This document shows positions 7,657 through 14,533 of a DNA stretch of 14,533 nucleotides, piece after piece. The notes beneath the pieces are model-generated. The model was given only the letters and a program-made list of their open reading frames with translations, was not told where the DNA came from and did no database searches. The translations under genes and the position numbers were made by a program. This DNA is from Opitutales bacterium (lineage in GTDB: Bacteria; Verrucomicrobiota; Verrucomicrobiia; Opitutales; Oceanipulchritudinaceae): positions 1 through 14,533 of the forward strand of contig SKLD01000319.1 in NCBI GenBank assembly GCA_007123395.1, written 5' to 3'. The number at the start of each line of letters is the position of its first letter. The stretch's first letter is position 1.

Positions 7657-8133
7657 ATGATCGACGCACCGACAGCCCACTCCGTTGAAAGGGTCCACGA
7701 CGTATGCCGCCGTTTCGGGCCGGACCGCGAGAACCTCATTCCCGCACTGCAGGAAGTGCAGGAAACGGAGGGGTTTTTGAGTCCGGACGCCGTCGATGTC
7801 ATCGCTGATTACTTCGGGCTTTCCGCGAACAACGTCTACGGGGTGGCCACTTTTTACGCGCAGTTCCGCTACCACCCGCCGGGGCGGCACTGCTTGAAGA
7901 TCTGCCAAGGCACGGCCTGCCATGTGCAGGGAAGCGGCGTGCTTCTCGACGCAGCCGAGCGGACTCTCGGCATCCGCTCGGGCGAAACAACGGAGGACGG
8001 GGAGTTCGGGCTCGAAGAGCTAGCCTGCCTCGGCTCCTGCGCCCTCGCTCCGGCGGTCGTGCTCGACGGGGTGGTGCATGCGCGGCAGACACCGAAGAAA
8101 CTCAACGCCCTTCTGGAGAAAGCGCGCTCATGA
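7657..8133 (+). CDS. nuoE: NuoE/HydC-like [2Fe-2S] thioredoxin-fold subunit (StnA-like)
   Basis: Small electron-transfer subunit of NADH-dependent complexes, 158 residues, the usual length. An N-terminal helical bundle (about 1-60, LIPALQEVQETEGFLSPDAV) precedes the thioredoxin-like domain. YGVATFYAQF is the family signature, and the [2Fe-2S] ligands are Cys83, Cys88, Cys124 and Cys128 (CQGTAC and CLGSC). All four are present. It is the first gene of a four-gene operon and its stop overlaps the next start as ATGA. In HydABC, Nuo and Stn complexes this subunit pairs with the NuoF/HydB protein, which follows here. The ATG at 7657 is the only good start; the Shine-Dalgarno is weak. Function as the partner of the flavin subunit is a firm family inference; the complex type comes from the neighbours. 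Confidence 0.95.
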   Translation: MIDAPTAHSVERVHDVCRRFGPDRENLIPALQEVQETEGFLSPDAVDVIADYFGLSANNVYGVATFYAQFRYHPPGRHCLKICQGTACHVQGSGVLLDAAERTLGIRSGETTEDGEFGLEELACLGSCALAPAVVLDGVVHARQTPKKLNALLEKARS

Positions 8134-9980
8134 ATCTCTTTACGATCCGCGAAAAAGCGCGTGCGGCATGGGCCGCGTTCGCGCTCCCCGGGCAGCCGCG
8201 CGTCCTTGTCGGCGCCGCCACCTGCGGGCGCGCGGCGGGTGCGCTGGAGGTCAAGGAAGCGCTCAAAAAGGCCCTCGGGGAACACGGCTTGGCCGAGTCG
8301 GTGCCGGTTTTCGAGGTGGGCTGCAACGGCCTTTGCTATGCCGAGCCGCTCGTCGAAGTGACGGGACGCGACGGACGGCGCGTCCTCTACCGCAATGTCG
8401 ACGCCCGTATCGCGACGCGCTTGGTGGAAACGCACTTGGTGAAGGGCGAGCCCTTCATGAAGCGCGCTCTCTGCGTCGTTGAAGGCAACCCCATGGAGGG
8501 CCTGCCAAAGTGGGCCGAGCTACCGATGATCCGGCCACAGGAGCGCATCGTGACGCGTAACCTGGGATTTATCGATCCCGACGAGTTGCTCCACTACGTG
8601 AACCGCGGCGGCTACACCGGCCTCGAACGCTCGCTCGCCCTCGGTCCTGAGGGTACCATCGAAGAAGTGACACGCTCGGGCCTGCGCGGGCGCGGCGGCG
8701 CGGGCTTTCCAACCGGCCTGAAGTGGGGCTTTGCGCGCAAGACGGAGGCGGCGCCAAAATACGTCATCTGCAACGCCGACGAGGGCGACCCCGGCGCGTT
8801 CATGGACCGCAGCGTCCTCGAAGGCGATCCCCACGCCATGCTCGAAGGCCTGCTCATCGCGGGCTACGCCATCGGCGCTTCCGTGGGCTACATCTATATC
8901 CGCTCCGAATATCCGCTCGCCGTCACCCGCCTCGCGCAAGCCATCGAGGACCTGCGCGCCTACGGTCTCGTGGGGGAAGATATCCTCGGTTCGGGATTCT
9001 CTTTCGAAATCAAGATAAAGAAAGGTGCGGGCGCCTTCGTCTGCGGCGAGGAGACCGCCCTCATGGCGAGCATCGAGGGGCACCGCGGGATGCCGCGCGC
9101 GAAACCGCCCTTCCCCGCCGTCTCGGGGCTCTTTGCCAAGCCGACGAACATCAACAACGTCGAAACGCTCGCGGCGGTCTCCGCCATCCTCGAGAAGGGA
9201 GCGGACTGGTATGCCGGATTCGGCACGGAGAAAAGCCGCGGCACAAAGACCTTCTCCCTCGCCGGACAGATCCAACGCACGGGCCTCATCGAAGTCCCCA
9301 TGGGCATTCCCCTGCGCACCATCATCGACGACATCGGCGGCGGCGTGGAGAAGGGCAAGGCCTGCAAGGCGGTGCAAACGGGCGGACCCTCCGGCGGGTG
9401 TATTCCCGGCAAACTGCTCGACCTGCCGGTCGATTACGAGCACCTCGCGGAAGCGGGATCCATCATGGGCTCGGGCGGGATGGTCGTGATGGACGAGGAC
9501 ACCTGCATGGTCAAAGTGGCCCGCTACTTTCTATCCTTTACCGAATCCGAATCCTGCGGGAAGTGCACGCCCTGCCGCATGGGCACGCAACACCTGCTCC
9601 GACTCCTCGACACCATTCTCGCCGGAGAGGCCCCGCCGGGAACCCTCGAGCAACTGCGCGGCATCTGCGAGACGATGAAGTGCTCTTCGCTCTGCGGCCT
9701 CGGGCAGACCGCCCCCAATCCCGTCCTCACCACCCTACGGTATTTTGAGGATGAATACAGCCATTACCTAGCGGGCGAGGTGCGCCGCTACCGGATCGAG
9801 GCGGAGGCCTGCGAGGGCTGCCGGGCCTGCGCCATCGCCTGCCCCACCGGCGCGATCACCGGCGACCGCAAACAACCGCACATCATCGACCAAGACGCAT
9901 GCATCCTCTGCGGCGTCTGTCTCCAGTCCTGCCGGTTCAACGCCGTGTCCTTTGTTTTTGAGGAGAAAGCCGCCCGATGA
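8130..9980 (+). CDS. nuoF: NuoF/HydB-like FMN and NAD(H)-binding iron-sulfur subunit (StnB-like)
   Basis: Flavin subunit that exchanges electrons with NAD(H); in HydABC and Stn complexes this protein is the core of electron bifurcation. Its 616 residues hold a thioredoxin-like domain (about 1-110) with Cys32, Cys65 and Cys69, then the NuoF core with FMN/NADH-binding GRGGAGFPTG (187-196) and NADEGDPGAF (215-224). Next come an SLBB-type region (about 375-440), the [4Fe-4S] site SCGKCTPCRMG (Cys476, Cys479, Cys482, with Cys522), and a C-terminal 2x[4Fe-4S] ferredoxin (Cys561/564/567/571 and Cys591/594/597/601). Those C-terminal clusters mark it as HydB-like rather than plain complex I NuoF. The first domain shows three cysteines where four ligands are usual. 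The start overlaps the NuoE-like stop (ATGA), and the end overlaps the next start in the same way. Confidence 0.95.
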   Translation: MNLFTIREKARAAWAAFALPGQPRVLVGAATCGRAAGALEVKEALKKALGEHGLAESVPVFEVGCNGLCYAEPLVEVTGRDGRRVLYRNVDARIATRLVETHLVKGEPFMKRALCVVEGNPMEGLPKWAELPMIRPQERIVTRNLGFIDPDELLHYVNRGGYTGLERSLALGPEGTIEEVTRSGLRGRGGAGFPTGLKWGFARKTEAAPKYVICNADEGDPGAFMDRSVLEGDPHAMLEGLLIAGYAIGASVGYIYIRSEYPLAVTRLAQAIEDLRAYGLVGEDILGSGFSFEIKIKKGAGAFVCGEETALMASIEGHRGMPRAKPPFPAVSGLFAKPTNINNVETLAAVSAILEKGADWYAGFGTEKSRGTKTFSLAGQIQRTGLIEVPMGIPLRTIIDDIGGGVEKGKACKAVQTGGPSGGCIPGKLLDLPVDYEHLAEAGSIMGSGGMVVMDEDTCMVKVARYFLSFTESESCGKCTPCRMGTQHLLRLLDTILAGEAPPGTLEQLRGICETMKCSSLCGLGQTAPNPVLTTLRYFEDEYSHYLAGEVRRYRIEAEACEGCRACAIACPTGAITGDRKQPHIIDQDACILCGVCLQSCRFNAVSFVFEEKAAR

Positions 9981-12466
9981 AGGAGATCACCCTCACCATT
10001 GACGGACAGCCCGTGAGCGTGGACGGCGGCGACTCCGTCCTCGACGCCGCGAAAGCCCTTGGCATCGAGGTGCCGTCCATCTGTTCGCATCCCGACCTGC
10101 CCGCCTACGGCGCCTGCCGCATGTGCGTTGTCGAGATCGAGGGCGTGCGAGGCTTTCCCACCGCCTGTACCACGCCCGCCGCCGCCGGCATGGTCGTGCG
10201 CACGGAGAGCGAGACCCTCCGCCGCCTGCGCGAGAACACGCTCGAACTCATGATGTCGGGGCACCCCAACGCCTGCCTCGTCTGCGACTACCGCGCCGTC
10301 TGCGAAAAGCACAAGCCCGCGCCCTCCAAGGCGGGCACGAGCACGCGCTGCGGGCTCTGCGGCAACCGCTCGGAGTGCGACCTGCGCGAGTTGGTCCTTG
10401 CCTCGCCCGGACGCAACCTCGGCCTGCCCACAATCTATTCGCACAAAAAGGTCGAGCGCGACGATCCCTTCATCGAGCGCGACCACAACCTTTGCATCCT
10501 CTGCGGGCTGTGCTGGCGCATCTGCGACAAGATCCACGGCCAACCCGCCATCAGCATCGTGCGGCGGGGCAAGGAGGCGCGGATCGCGGCCAGCTTCGAC
10601 CGCTCATGGGTGGACTCGGGCTGCACGTTCTGCGGAGCCTGCGTGGACATCTGTCCCACGGGCACGATCTCCGATCGCTTCGCCAAGTGGCACGGCCATC
10701 CCGACAACAAGATCCTCTCCACCTGCATGCTTTGCCCGGAGGGATGCGCCTTCCACGAGATGACGGAAGACAACCGCGTCGTCGCCACGCGCATGACGGG
10801 CTTCCAACCGGAAAACCGGCTCTGCGCCCTCGGTCGCTTCGCCTACCCGCAACTCCTGCAGGACCGCCACCGCCTCGACCGCCCCCTCCTCCGCGAGAGC
10901 GGCGAACTCGTGCCCGTCTCGCAAGACGAAGCCATGGAAGGGCTCGCCGCGACCCTCGGCGATTTCCGCGACGGCTCTTTCCTGCTTATCGGCAACGATA
11001 TCGAACTGCGCGAGACAAAGCAGCTCTACCGCCGCCTCGCGCGCGATGTTCTCGACGGGCGCTGCCTCTTCATGGCGGCGGGTGCCGGCTCGGCCGACTT
11101 GCCGGAGGAAGTCGCCGATGCGATCGAGAACGGGACCATCCGCGCCGTCCTCAGCGCGGGGGATTATCTGTCGGCGGATCTGCGCGAACACCTCGACTTC
11201 CTCGCCGTCATCGACGCCTTTCCCTCGGCGCTTTCCGCCTCCGCCGATGTCGTTTTGCCCGCCTCCATTCTCGCGGAGACGACCGGCACCTTCCGCGACG
11301 CGGCGGGCGACGTGAAAGGCGTTGGCCCCGCCCTCCCCGCGCCGGAACAAGCCCGCCCGGAGTGGCACTGGGTTCGCGACCTCGCGCAGCGACTCGGCGC
11401 GGACGACTGGAAGCGGTACCGCTATGCGCCCGATGTCACCCGCACTATTGGCGACGATCCCGCGCCCGCACCGCTGCGCACGCGCCCCCGCGACAGCGTG
11501 AAAGAGAGCCTGCCGGAGCGCTTCCGCGGCCACTTCATCGCCGACCGCGTGCCCGCCCTCCGCGCCTTCGGTCTGCCCTCTACGCCGGCGGAGGAAACGG
11601 GAGCGGACAAGCGCGGCTTTCTCATCCGGAAAAAGGAAGAGATCGCCCCTAATTTCCACTCCTTCGTCGTCGAAGCACGCGAGATCGCACGCTACGCCCG
11701 TCCCGGCCAGTTCATTATGCTCATGGCGGGCGAGACGTCGGAGCGCGTGCCCTTCACCCTCACCGACTGGGATCCGGAGGAAGGCACAATCCTTTTCATC
11801 ATTGAGGAGACGGGCCGCTCCAGCCGCGAGTTGTGCGCCCTGCGCGCGGGCGACCGCATCGCCCACGTCAGCGGCCCGCTCGGCGCGCCCCTCGATCTCA
11901 GCGGGGCCGACACCGTCGCACTCGCAGGCGGTTGCTACGGGATCGGCGCCATCTATCCTTTCGCCAAGGCCCTCCACCGCGCGGGCAAACGCGTCTTCGT
12001 CATCCTCGAAGCCTCCAGCCACTTCCTCATGTATTTCGAGGACGAACTACGGGAGTTCTGCGAGGAGATTTACTTCACCACGCGCGACGGCAGCATGGGC
12101 CGCAAGGGCGCCGTGCACGACGTTCTCGTGGAGCTGTTGCAGAGCGGGGACAAACGACCCGACGCCATGGCTGCGATCGGTTGCACCCTCATGATGCAGA
12201 TGGCGGTCGAAGCCACCCGCCCGTGGTCCGATGTGCCCCTGCACGTGGCCCTCAACCCCATCATGATCGACGGCACCGGCATGTGCGGCGCCTGCCGCGT
12301 CTCCGTGGGCGGGGAAACGAGCTTCGCCTGCGTCGACGGTCCCTTCTTCAACGGCCACGAGGTCGACTGGGCAGAGCTAAATTCGCGCCGGGGTGCCTTT
12401 GTGCAGGTCGAAGTCGAGGCCATGCCGCAGAACGGCACGCTCGCCGCACACCCCTGCCGCGACTGA
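9977..12466 (+). CDS. Fusion: NuoG/HydA-like iron-sulfur protein joined to NfnA-like FAD/NAD-binding module
   Basis: An 829-residue multidomain electron carrier. Order: [2Fe-2S] plant-ferredoxin fold (Cys36, 47, 50, 64); NuoG His-Cys [4Fe-4S] motif (His96, Cys100, 103, 109); an extra Cys triad (125, 128, 134); 2x[4Fe-4S] ferredoxin (Cys173/176/179/183 and 216/219/222/226); a molybdopterin-type [4Fe-4S] motif (Cys250, 253, 257, 283). Then comes a much shortened molybdopterin-like domain (about 290-480) that keeps SADVVLPASILAETTGTF. From about 546 to 820 lies a full NfnA/ferredoxin-NADP reductase-like module: FAD site RVPFTLT (590-596), GPLGAP, NAD site LAGGCYGIG, and the C-terminal [2Fe-2S] region DGTGMCGACRV (Cys770, 773) with FACVDGP (Cys785). 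No H-cluster motif is present. ATGA overlap with the upstream gene. It most resembles StnC, but with NfnA in place of the NfnB half. Confidence 0.9.
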   Translation: MKEITLTIDGQPVSVDGGDSVLDAAKALGIEVPSICSHPDLPAYGACRMCVVEIEGVRGFPTACTTPAAAGMVVRTESETLRRLRENTLELMMSGHPNACLVCDYRAVCEKHKPAPSKAGTSTRCGLCGNRSECDLRELVLASPGRNLGLPTIYSHKKVERDDPFIERDHNLCILCGLCWRICDKIHGQPAISIVRRGKEARIAASFDRSWVDSGCTFCGACVDICPTGTISDRFAKWHGHPDNKILSTCMLCPEGCAFHEMTEDNRVVATRMTGFQPENRLCALGRFAYPQLLQDRHRLDRPLLRESGELVPVSQDEAMEGLAATLGDFRDGSFLLIGNDIELRETKQLYRRLARDVLDGRCLFMAAGAGSADLPEEVADAIENGTIRAVLSAGDYLSADLREHLDFLAVIDAFPSALSASADVVLPASILAETTGTFRDAAGDVKGVGPALPAPEQARPEWHWVRDLAQRLGADDWKRYRYAPDVTRTIGDDPAPAPLRTRPRDSVKESLPERFRGHFIADRVPALRAFGLPSTPAEETGADKRGFLIRKKEEIAPNFHSFVVEAREIARYARPGQFIMLMAGETSERVPFTLTDWDPEEGTILFIIEETGRSSRELCALRAGDRIAHVSGPLGAPLDLSGADTVALAGGCYGIGAIYPFAKALHRAGKRVFVILEASSHFLMYFEDELREFCEEIYFTTRDGSMGRKGAVHDVLVELLQSGDKRPDAMAAIGCTLMMQMAVEATRPWSDVPLHVALNPIMIDGTGMCGACRVSVGGETSFACVDGPFFNGHEVDWAELNSRRGAFVQVEVEAMPQNGTLAAHPCRD

Positions 12467-12482
12467 ACGAAATTTTTCCGGC

Positions 12483-13973
12483 ATGGAACCCACTCCCGCA
12501 AAATCCGAATCCAAGAAACCCAAGCGCCCCGCCCGCGCCCCGCGCCAGCCTATGCCGGAGCAGGATCCCCGCCGCCGCGTGACCAATTTCGAGGAGGTTC
12601 CACGCGGCTACACGCCCGAACTCGCCATGCTCGAGGCCTCCCGCTGCCTCGAATGCAAGAAGCCCAAGTGCGTCGCGGGATGCCCCGTTGACATCGCCAT
12701 TCCGCAGTTCATCGGGCTCATCAAGGAAGGGAAATTCGAGGAGGCCGCCGTCAAGCTGAAGGAACAGACTGCCCTGCCGGCCGTTTGCGGACGCGTCTGC
12801 CCGCAGGAAAGCCAGTGCGAGGCCGAGTGTATCCTCACGCGCAAGGGGGAATCCGTGGCCATCGGCCGCTTGGAGCGCTTCGTCGCCGACTACACCCTGC
12901 AATCCGGCAAAGAAGAGAAGGTCGTCCGCCTCCCGTCCTCCGGTAAGCGCGCGGCCGTCATCGGCGCCGGACCGGCGGGCATCACCGTGGCAGGCGACCT
13001 CGCGCGCTGGGGACACGAGGTAGTGGTCTTCGAGGCCCTGCATCTGCCCGGCGGCGTCCTTATGTACGGCATCCCGGAATTCCGGCTGCCCAAGCATATC
13101 GTCCAGCACGAGATCGAACAGCTCCGCCGCCTCGGCGTGAAAATCCTCACCGACCACATCATCGGCAAGACCCAGACGGTCGAAGACCTCCTCAAGACAG
13201 AGGGTTTCGACGCTGTCTTCATCGGATCGGGCGCGGGCCTGCCCATGTTCCTCGGCATTCCCGGCGAGAACGCCATCGGCGTCTATAGCGCCAACGAATA
13301 CCTCACGCGGGTCAACCTCATGAAGGCCTACGACTTTCCGCGCCACGCCACGTCCCCCGTCCGCGCCTCGCACGTCATCACCGTGGGCGGAGGCAATGTG
13401 GCCATGGACTCCGCGCGCACGGCCGTGCGCATGGGCGCGAAATCCACCGTCGTCTACCGCCGCGCCCGCGAGCAAATGCCCGCCCGCGTCGAGGAAATCC
13501 ACCACGCCGAGGAGGAAGGCGTCGATCTCCAGTTGCTAACCAATCCCGTGCGCGTCGTCGTCGGACCCAACAACCGCGTGCGTGGCGTCGAGTGCATCCG
13601 CATGGAACTGGGCCCGCCCGATGAATCCGGGCGCCGACGGCCCGAACCCATCGAGGGCAGCGAGTTTTTCATCGAGGCCGACGCCATCGTCGTATCCATC
13701 GGCAACCGGCCCAACCCCCTCATCCCCCGCACCTCGCCGGACCTCAAGACAACCCGCTGGGGCACGCTCGAAGCAGAGGAAGAAAGCCTGCAAACCGCCA
13801 TCCGCGGCGTGTTCGCGGGCGGCGACGTCGTCTCCGGCGCGGCCACGGTCATCAGCGCCATGGGACAGGCCAAACAGGCCGCCCGCGCCATGCACCGCCA
13901 CATGACCGGGGAAAGCGCGCCGACGCCGGAGGAAATCGCGGCAAAGCTCGCGGGACCAAACGAGTCCGACTGA
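12483..13973 (+). CDS. gltA: NfnB/GltD-like FAD- and NADPH-binding iron-sulfur oxidoreductase
   Basis: Flavoprotein of 496 residues, annotated in databases as NADPH-dependent glutamate synthase (GltA), SudA or NfnB; with an NfnA partner encoded just upstream, NfnB is the better reading. After a basic Lys/Pro-rich tail comes MPEQDPRRR (24-32), then two [4Fe-4S] motifs (Cys55, 58, 63, 67 and Cys102, 106, 112, 116), the FAD Rossmann motif GAGPAG (161-166), the NADPH Rossmann motif GGGNVAMDSARTAVRMG (302-318) with RRAREQMPAR, and the closing FAD motif GVFAGGDVVSGAATVISAMG (442-461). No glutamate synthase large subunit is nearby. The start at 12483 is 16 bases after the fusion gene's stop and lacks a clear Shine-Dalgarno; a later Met (residue 24) is possible. 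It would be the NADPH site of the complex. Confidence 0.92.
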   Translation: MEPTPAKSESKKPKRPARAPRQPMPEQDPRRRVTNFEEVPRGYTPELAMLEASRCLECKKPKCVAGCPVDIAIPQFIGLIKEGKFEEAAVKLKEQTALPAVCGRVCPQESQCEAECILTRKGESVAIGRLERFVADYTLQSGKEEKVVRLPSSGKRAAVIGAGPAGITVAGDLARWGHEVVVFEALHLPGGVLMYGIPEFRLPKHIVQHEIEQLRRLGVKILTDHIIGKTQTVEDLLKTEGFDAVFIGSGAGLPMFLGIPGENAIGVYSANEYLTRVNLMKAYDFPRHATSPVRASHVITVGGGNVAMDSARTAVRMGAKSTVVYRRAREQMPARVEEIHHAEEEGVDLQLLTNPVRVVVGPNNRVRGVECIRMELGPPDESGRRRPEPIEGSEFFIEADAIVVSIGNRPNPLIPRTSPDLKTTRWGTLEAEEESLQTAIRGVFAGGDVVSGAATVISAMGQAKQAARAMHRHMTGESAPTPEEIAAKLAGPNESD

Positions 13974-13992
13974 CGCGGTGCCCGCGGATACC

Positions 13993-14007
13993 TGCAAAAG
14001 GCTTGCA
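13993..14007. repeat. Inverted repeat overlapping a candidate -35 box
   Basis: TGCAA-AAGGC-TTGCA, a perfect 5-base-arm inverted repeat with a 5-base centre. It overlaps the TTGCAT proposed as the -35 element of the downstream lyase gene, so it could be an operator. Short arms make chance possible. Confidence 0.35.
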
Positions 14008-14031
14008 TCCTGATCCGGGCCTTCCGATAAC
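14003..14031 (+). promoter_or_regulatory. Candidate sigma-70 promoter for the pectin-lyase-fold gene
   Basis: TTGCAT (14003-14008) and GATAAC (14026-14031) with an ideal 17-base spacer, about 80 bases before the lyase ATG. The -10 matches four of six consensus bases and the -35 three of six. It supports a separate transcript for the lyase, apart from the transhydrogenase operon. Confidence 0.4.
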
Positions 14032-14037
14032 GAGAAT

Positions 14038-14055
14038 GCTCCCATCCCCGGGAGC
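14038..14055 (+). repeat. Hairpin GCTCCC-ATCCCC-GGGAGC
   Basis: Perfect 6-bp GC-rich stem with a 6-base loop, followed by GCGTTCCCC and not by a T run, so a poor intrinsic terminator. It would lie at the very 5' end of the lyase mRNA if the candidate promoter is right. Confidence 0.4.
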
Positions 14056-14063
14056 GCGTTCCC

Positions 14064-14085
14064 CTTCCGTCTTCCCCGTCGGAAG
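14064..14085 (+). repeat. Hairpin CTTCCG-N10-CGGAAG
   Basis: Perfect 6-bp stem with a 10-base pyrimidine-rich loop in the lyase leader. No T run follows. Together with the hairpin just upstream it could structure the leader; no known riboswitch is recognised. Confidence 0.35.
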
Positions 14086-14110
14086 CCAACCCCCCAACCC
14101 GAAAACAGTT

Positions 14111-14533
14111 ATGAAAATCCCCCGTTTGTTCCTTACCTTGTCGCTTGTCGGCGGCATGATCCCCGCAGTGCAGCCGTTGCACGCCTCCCTGCCCGCCGAC
14201 AACCCCGTCGCCGCCTTCTACGGCGAAAACGAATACCCTTGGACAGATGAACTTCCGTGGCACAGCGTCGTCGACTTCACCACCTTCAACGGCGCGGACA
14301 ACCACGCCCGCTTTGAAGCCGCGCAGGACGCCGTCGAGGCCATGGGCGGCGGCGTCATCTACTTTCCGCCCGGCACCTATGAGTTCACCGACCACCTCTT
14401 TCTGCGCGACGGCGTCATCCTCCGCGGAGCGACGCCCACGCAGACGGATGCCAAGGAGTTGGACTTCGATCCGCCCTCCAAGCTCGTCTTCCCGAAATAC
14501 GAGTTTGTCGCCGAAGGTGACGGCACGCCCGAC
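14111..14533 (+). CDS. Secreted pectin-lyase-fold (pectate lyase superfamily) protein, N-terminal part
   Basis: The first 141 residues of a secreted protein cut by the window edge. A signal peptide is clear: MKIPR, then the hydrophobic run LFLTLSLVGGMIPAV, with likely cleavage after LHA near residue 25. The mature part has the entry of a right-handed beta-helix of the Pectate_lyase_3 type: VVDFTTFNGADNHARFEAAQ, then GGGVIYFPPGTYEF (about 78-91) and LRDGVILRGA (about 97-106). Such proteins cleave or bind polysaccharides outside the cytoplasm or in the periplasm; the substrate cannot be told from this part and catalytic residues lie beyond the edge. No Shine-Dalgarno precedes the ATG. It is unrelated to the upstream operon and probably has its own promoter. 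Confidence 0.85.
   Translation, partial: MKIPRLFLTLSLVGGMIPAVQPLHASLPADNPVAAFYGENEYPWTDELPWHSVVDFTTFNGADNHARFEAAQDAVEAMGGGVIYFPPGTYEFTDHLFLRDGVILRGATPTQTDAKELDFDPPSKLVFPKYEFVAEGDGTPD

Noticed and set aside
10123..11652. A 509-codon plus-strand frame inside the NuoG-like-NfnA fusion gene
   Set aside because: Arg/Pro/His-rich shadow of the real frame, which has all the Fe-S and flavin motifs.
10604..12022. A 472-codon minus-strand frame opposite the same fusion gene
   Set aside because: Antisense to a strongly conserved coding sequence, and the product shows no recognisable family.
9977..12466. Possible formate dehydrogenase alpha subunit or [FeFe] hydrogenase
   Set aside because: The N-terminal Fe-S layout fits both, but the molybdopterin domain is far too short and no H-cluster motif exists; the C-terminus is NfnA-like instead.
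12483..13973. Glutamate synthase small subunit as the biological role
   Set aside because: The sequence family includes GltD, but there is no large subunit nearby. An NfnA module is encoded directly upstream, so an NfnB role is more likely.
13974..13986. CGCGG-TGC-CCGCG just after the last transhydrogenase gene as a terminator
   Set aside because: The stem is only 5 bp with a 3-base loop and no T run follows, so it is not a supportable intrinsic terminator.

Overview
The window is a GC-rich bacterial chromosome segment with tightly packed genes. A Na+-type V-ATPase operon, a flavin-based transhydrogenase-like operon and a secreted beta-helix (pectate-lyase-like) enzyme together suggest an anaerobic, fermentative polysaccharide degrader. 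A member of the PVC group (Kiritimatiellota, Verrucomicrobiota or Lentisphaerota) is my best guess. That assignment is an inference from gene content and style; no marker gene is present.

Left part, minus strand (about 1-5630): a V/A-type ATPase operon read right to left in the order G/H-type stalk, I(a), K(c), E, C(d), F, A. The A gene runs off the left edge, and B and D should follow outside the window. This is the gene order of the Enterococcus hirae ntpFIKECGABD operon. Several genes overlap by 4 bases. The 16-kDa c subunit carries the Leu/Thr/Gln/Gln/Glu residues known to bind Na+ in E. hirae NtpK, so a Na+-coupled rotary ATPase is likely.

Middle, minus strand (about 5840-7300): a calcineurin-like metallophosphoesterase and a small FMN nitroreductase, 28 bases apart. 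A divergent intergenic region of about 360 bp follows. It is AT-rich near 7560-7635 and holds a perfect Rex-like half-site (TTGTGAA).

Right part, plus strand (7657-13973): a four-gene operon, the most interesting part of the window. It encodes (1) a NuoE/HydC-type [2Fe-2S] thioredoxin-like subunit, (2) a NuoF/HydB-type FMN/NAD(H) subunit with extra ferredoxin domains, (3) a fusion of a NuoG/HydA-like iron-sulfur protein, with a shrunken molybdopterin-type domain and no H-cluster, to a complete NfnA-like FAD/NAD/[2Fe-2S] module, and (4) an NfnB/GltD-like FAD/NADPH subunit. It resembles the Sporomusa-type Nfn (Stn) transhydrogenase, but the NuoG-like part is fused to an NfnA module instead of to the NfnB module, and NfnB is a separate gene. 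The predicted complex would therefore hold both a HydBC-like core and a whole NfnAB pair, linking NADH, NADPH and ferredoxin pools. No hydrogenase or formate dehydrogenase active site and no membrane subunit is visible, so it is probably a cytosolic transhydrogenase.

After 137 bp holding a plausible promoter and three inverted repeats, a secreted pectin-lyase-fold protein begins at 14111 and runs off the right edge.
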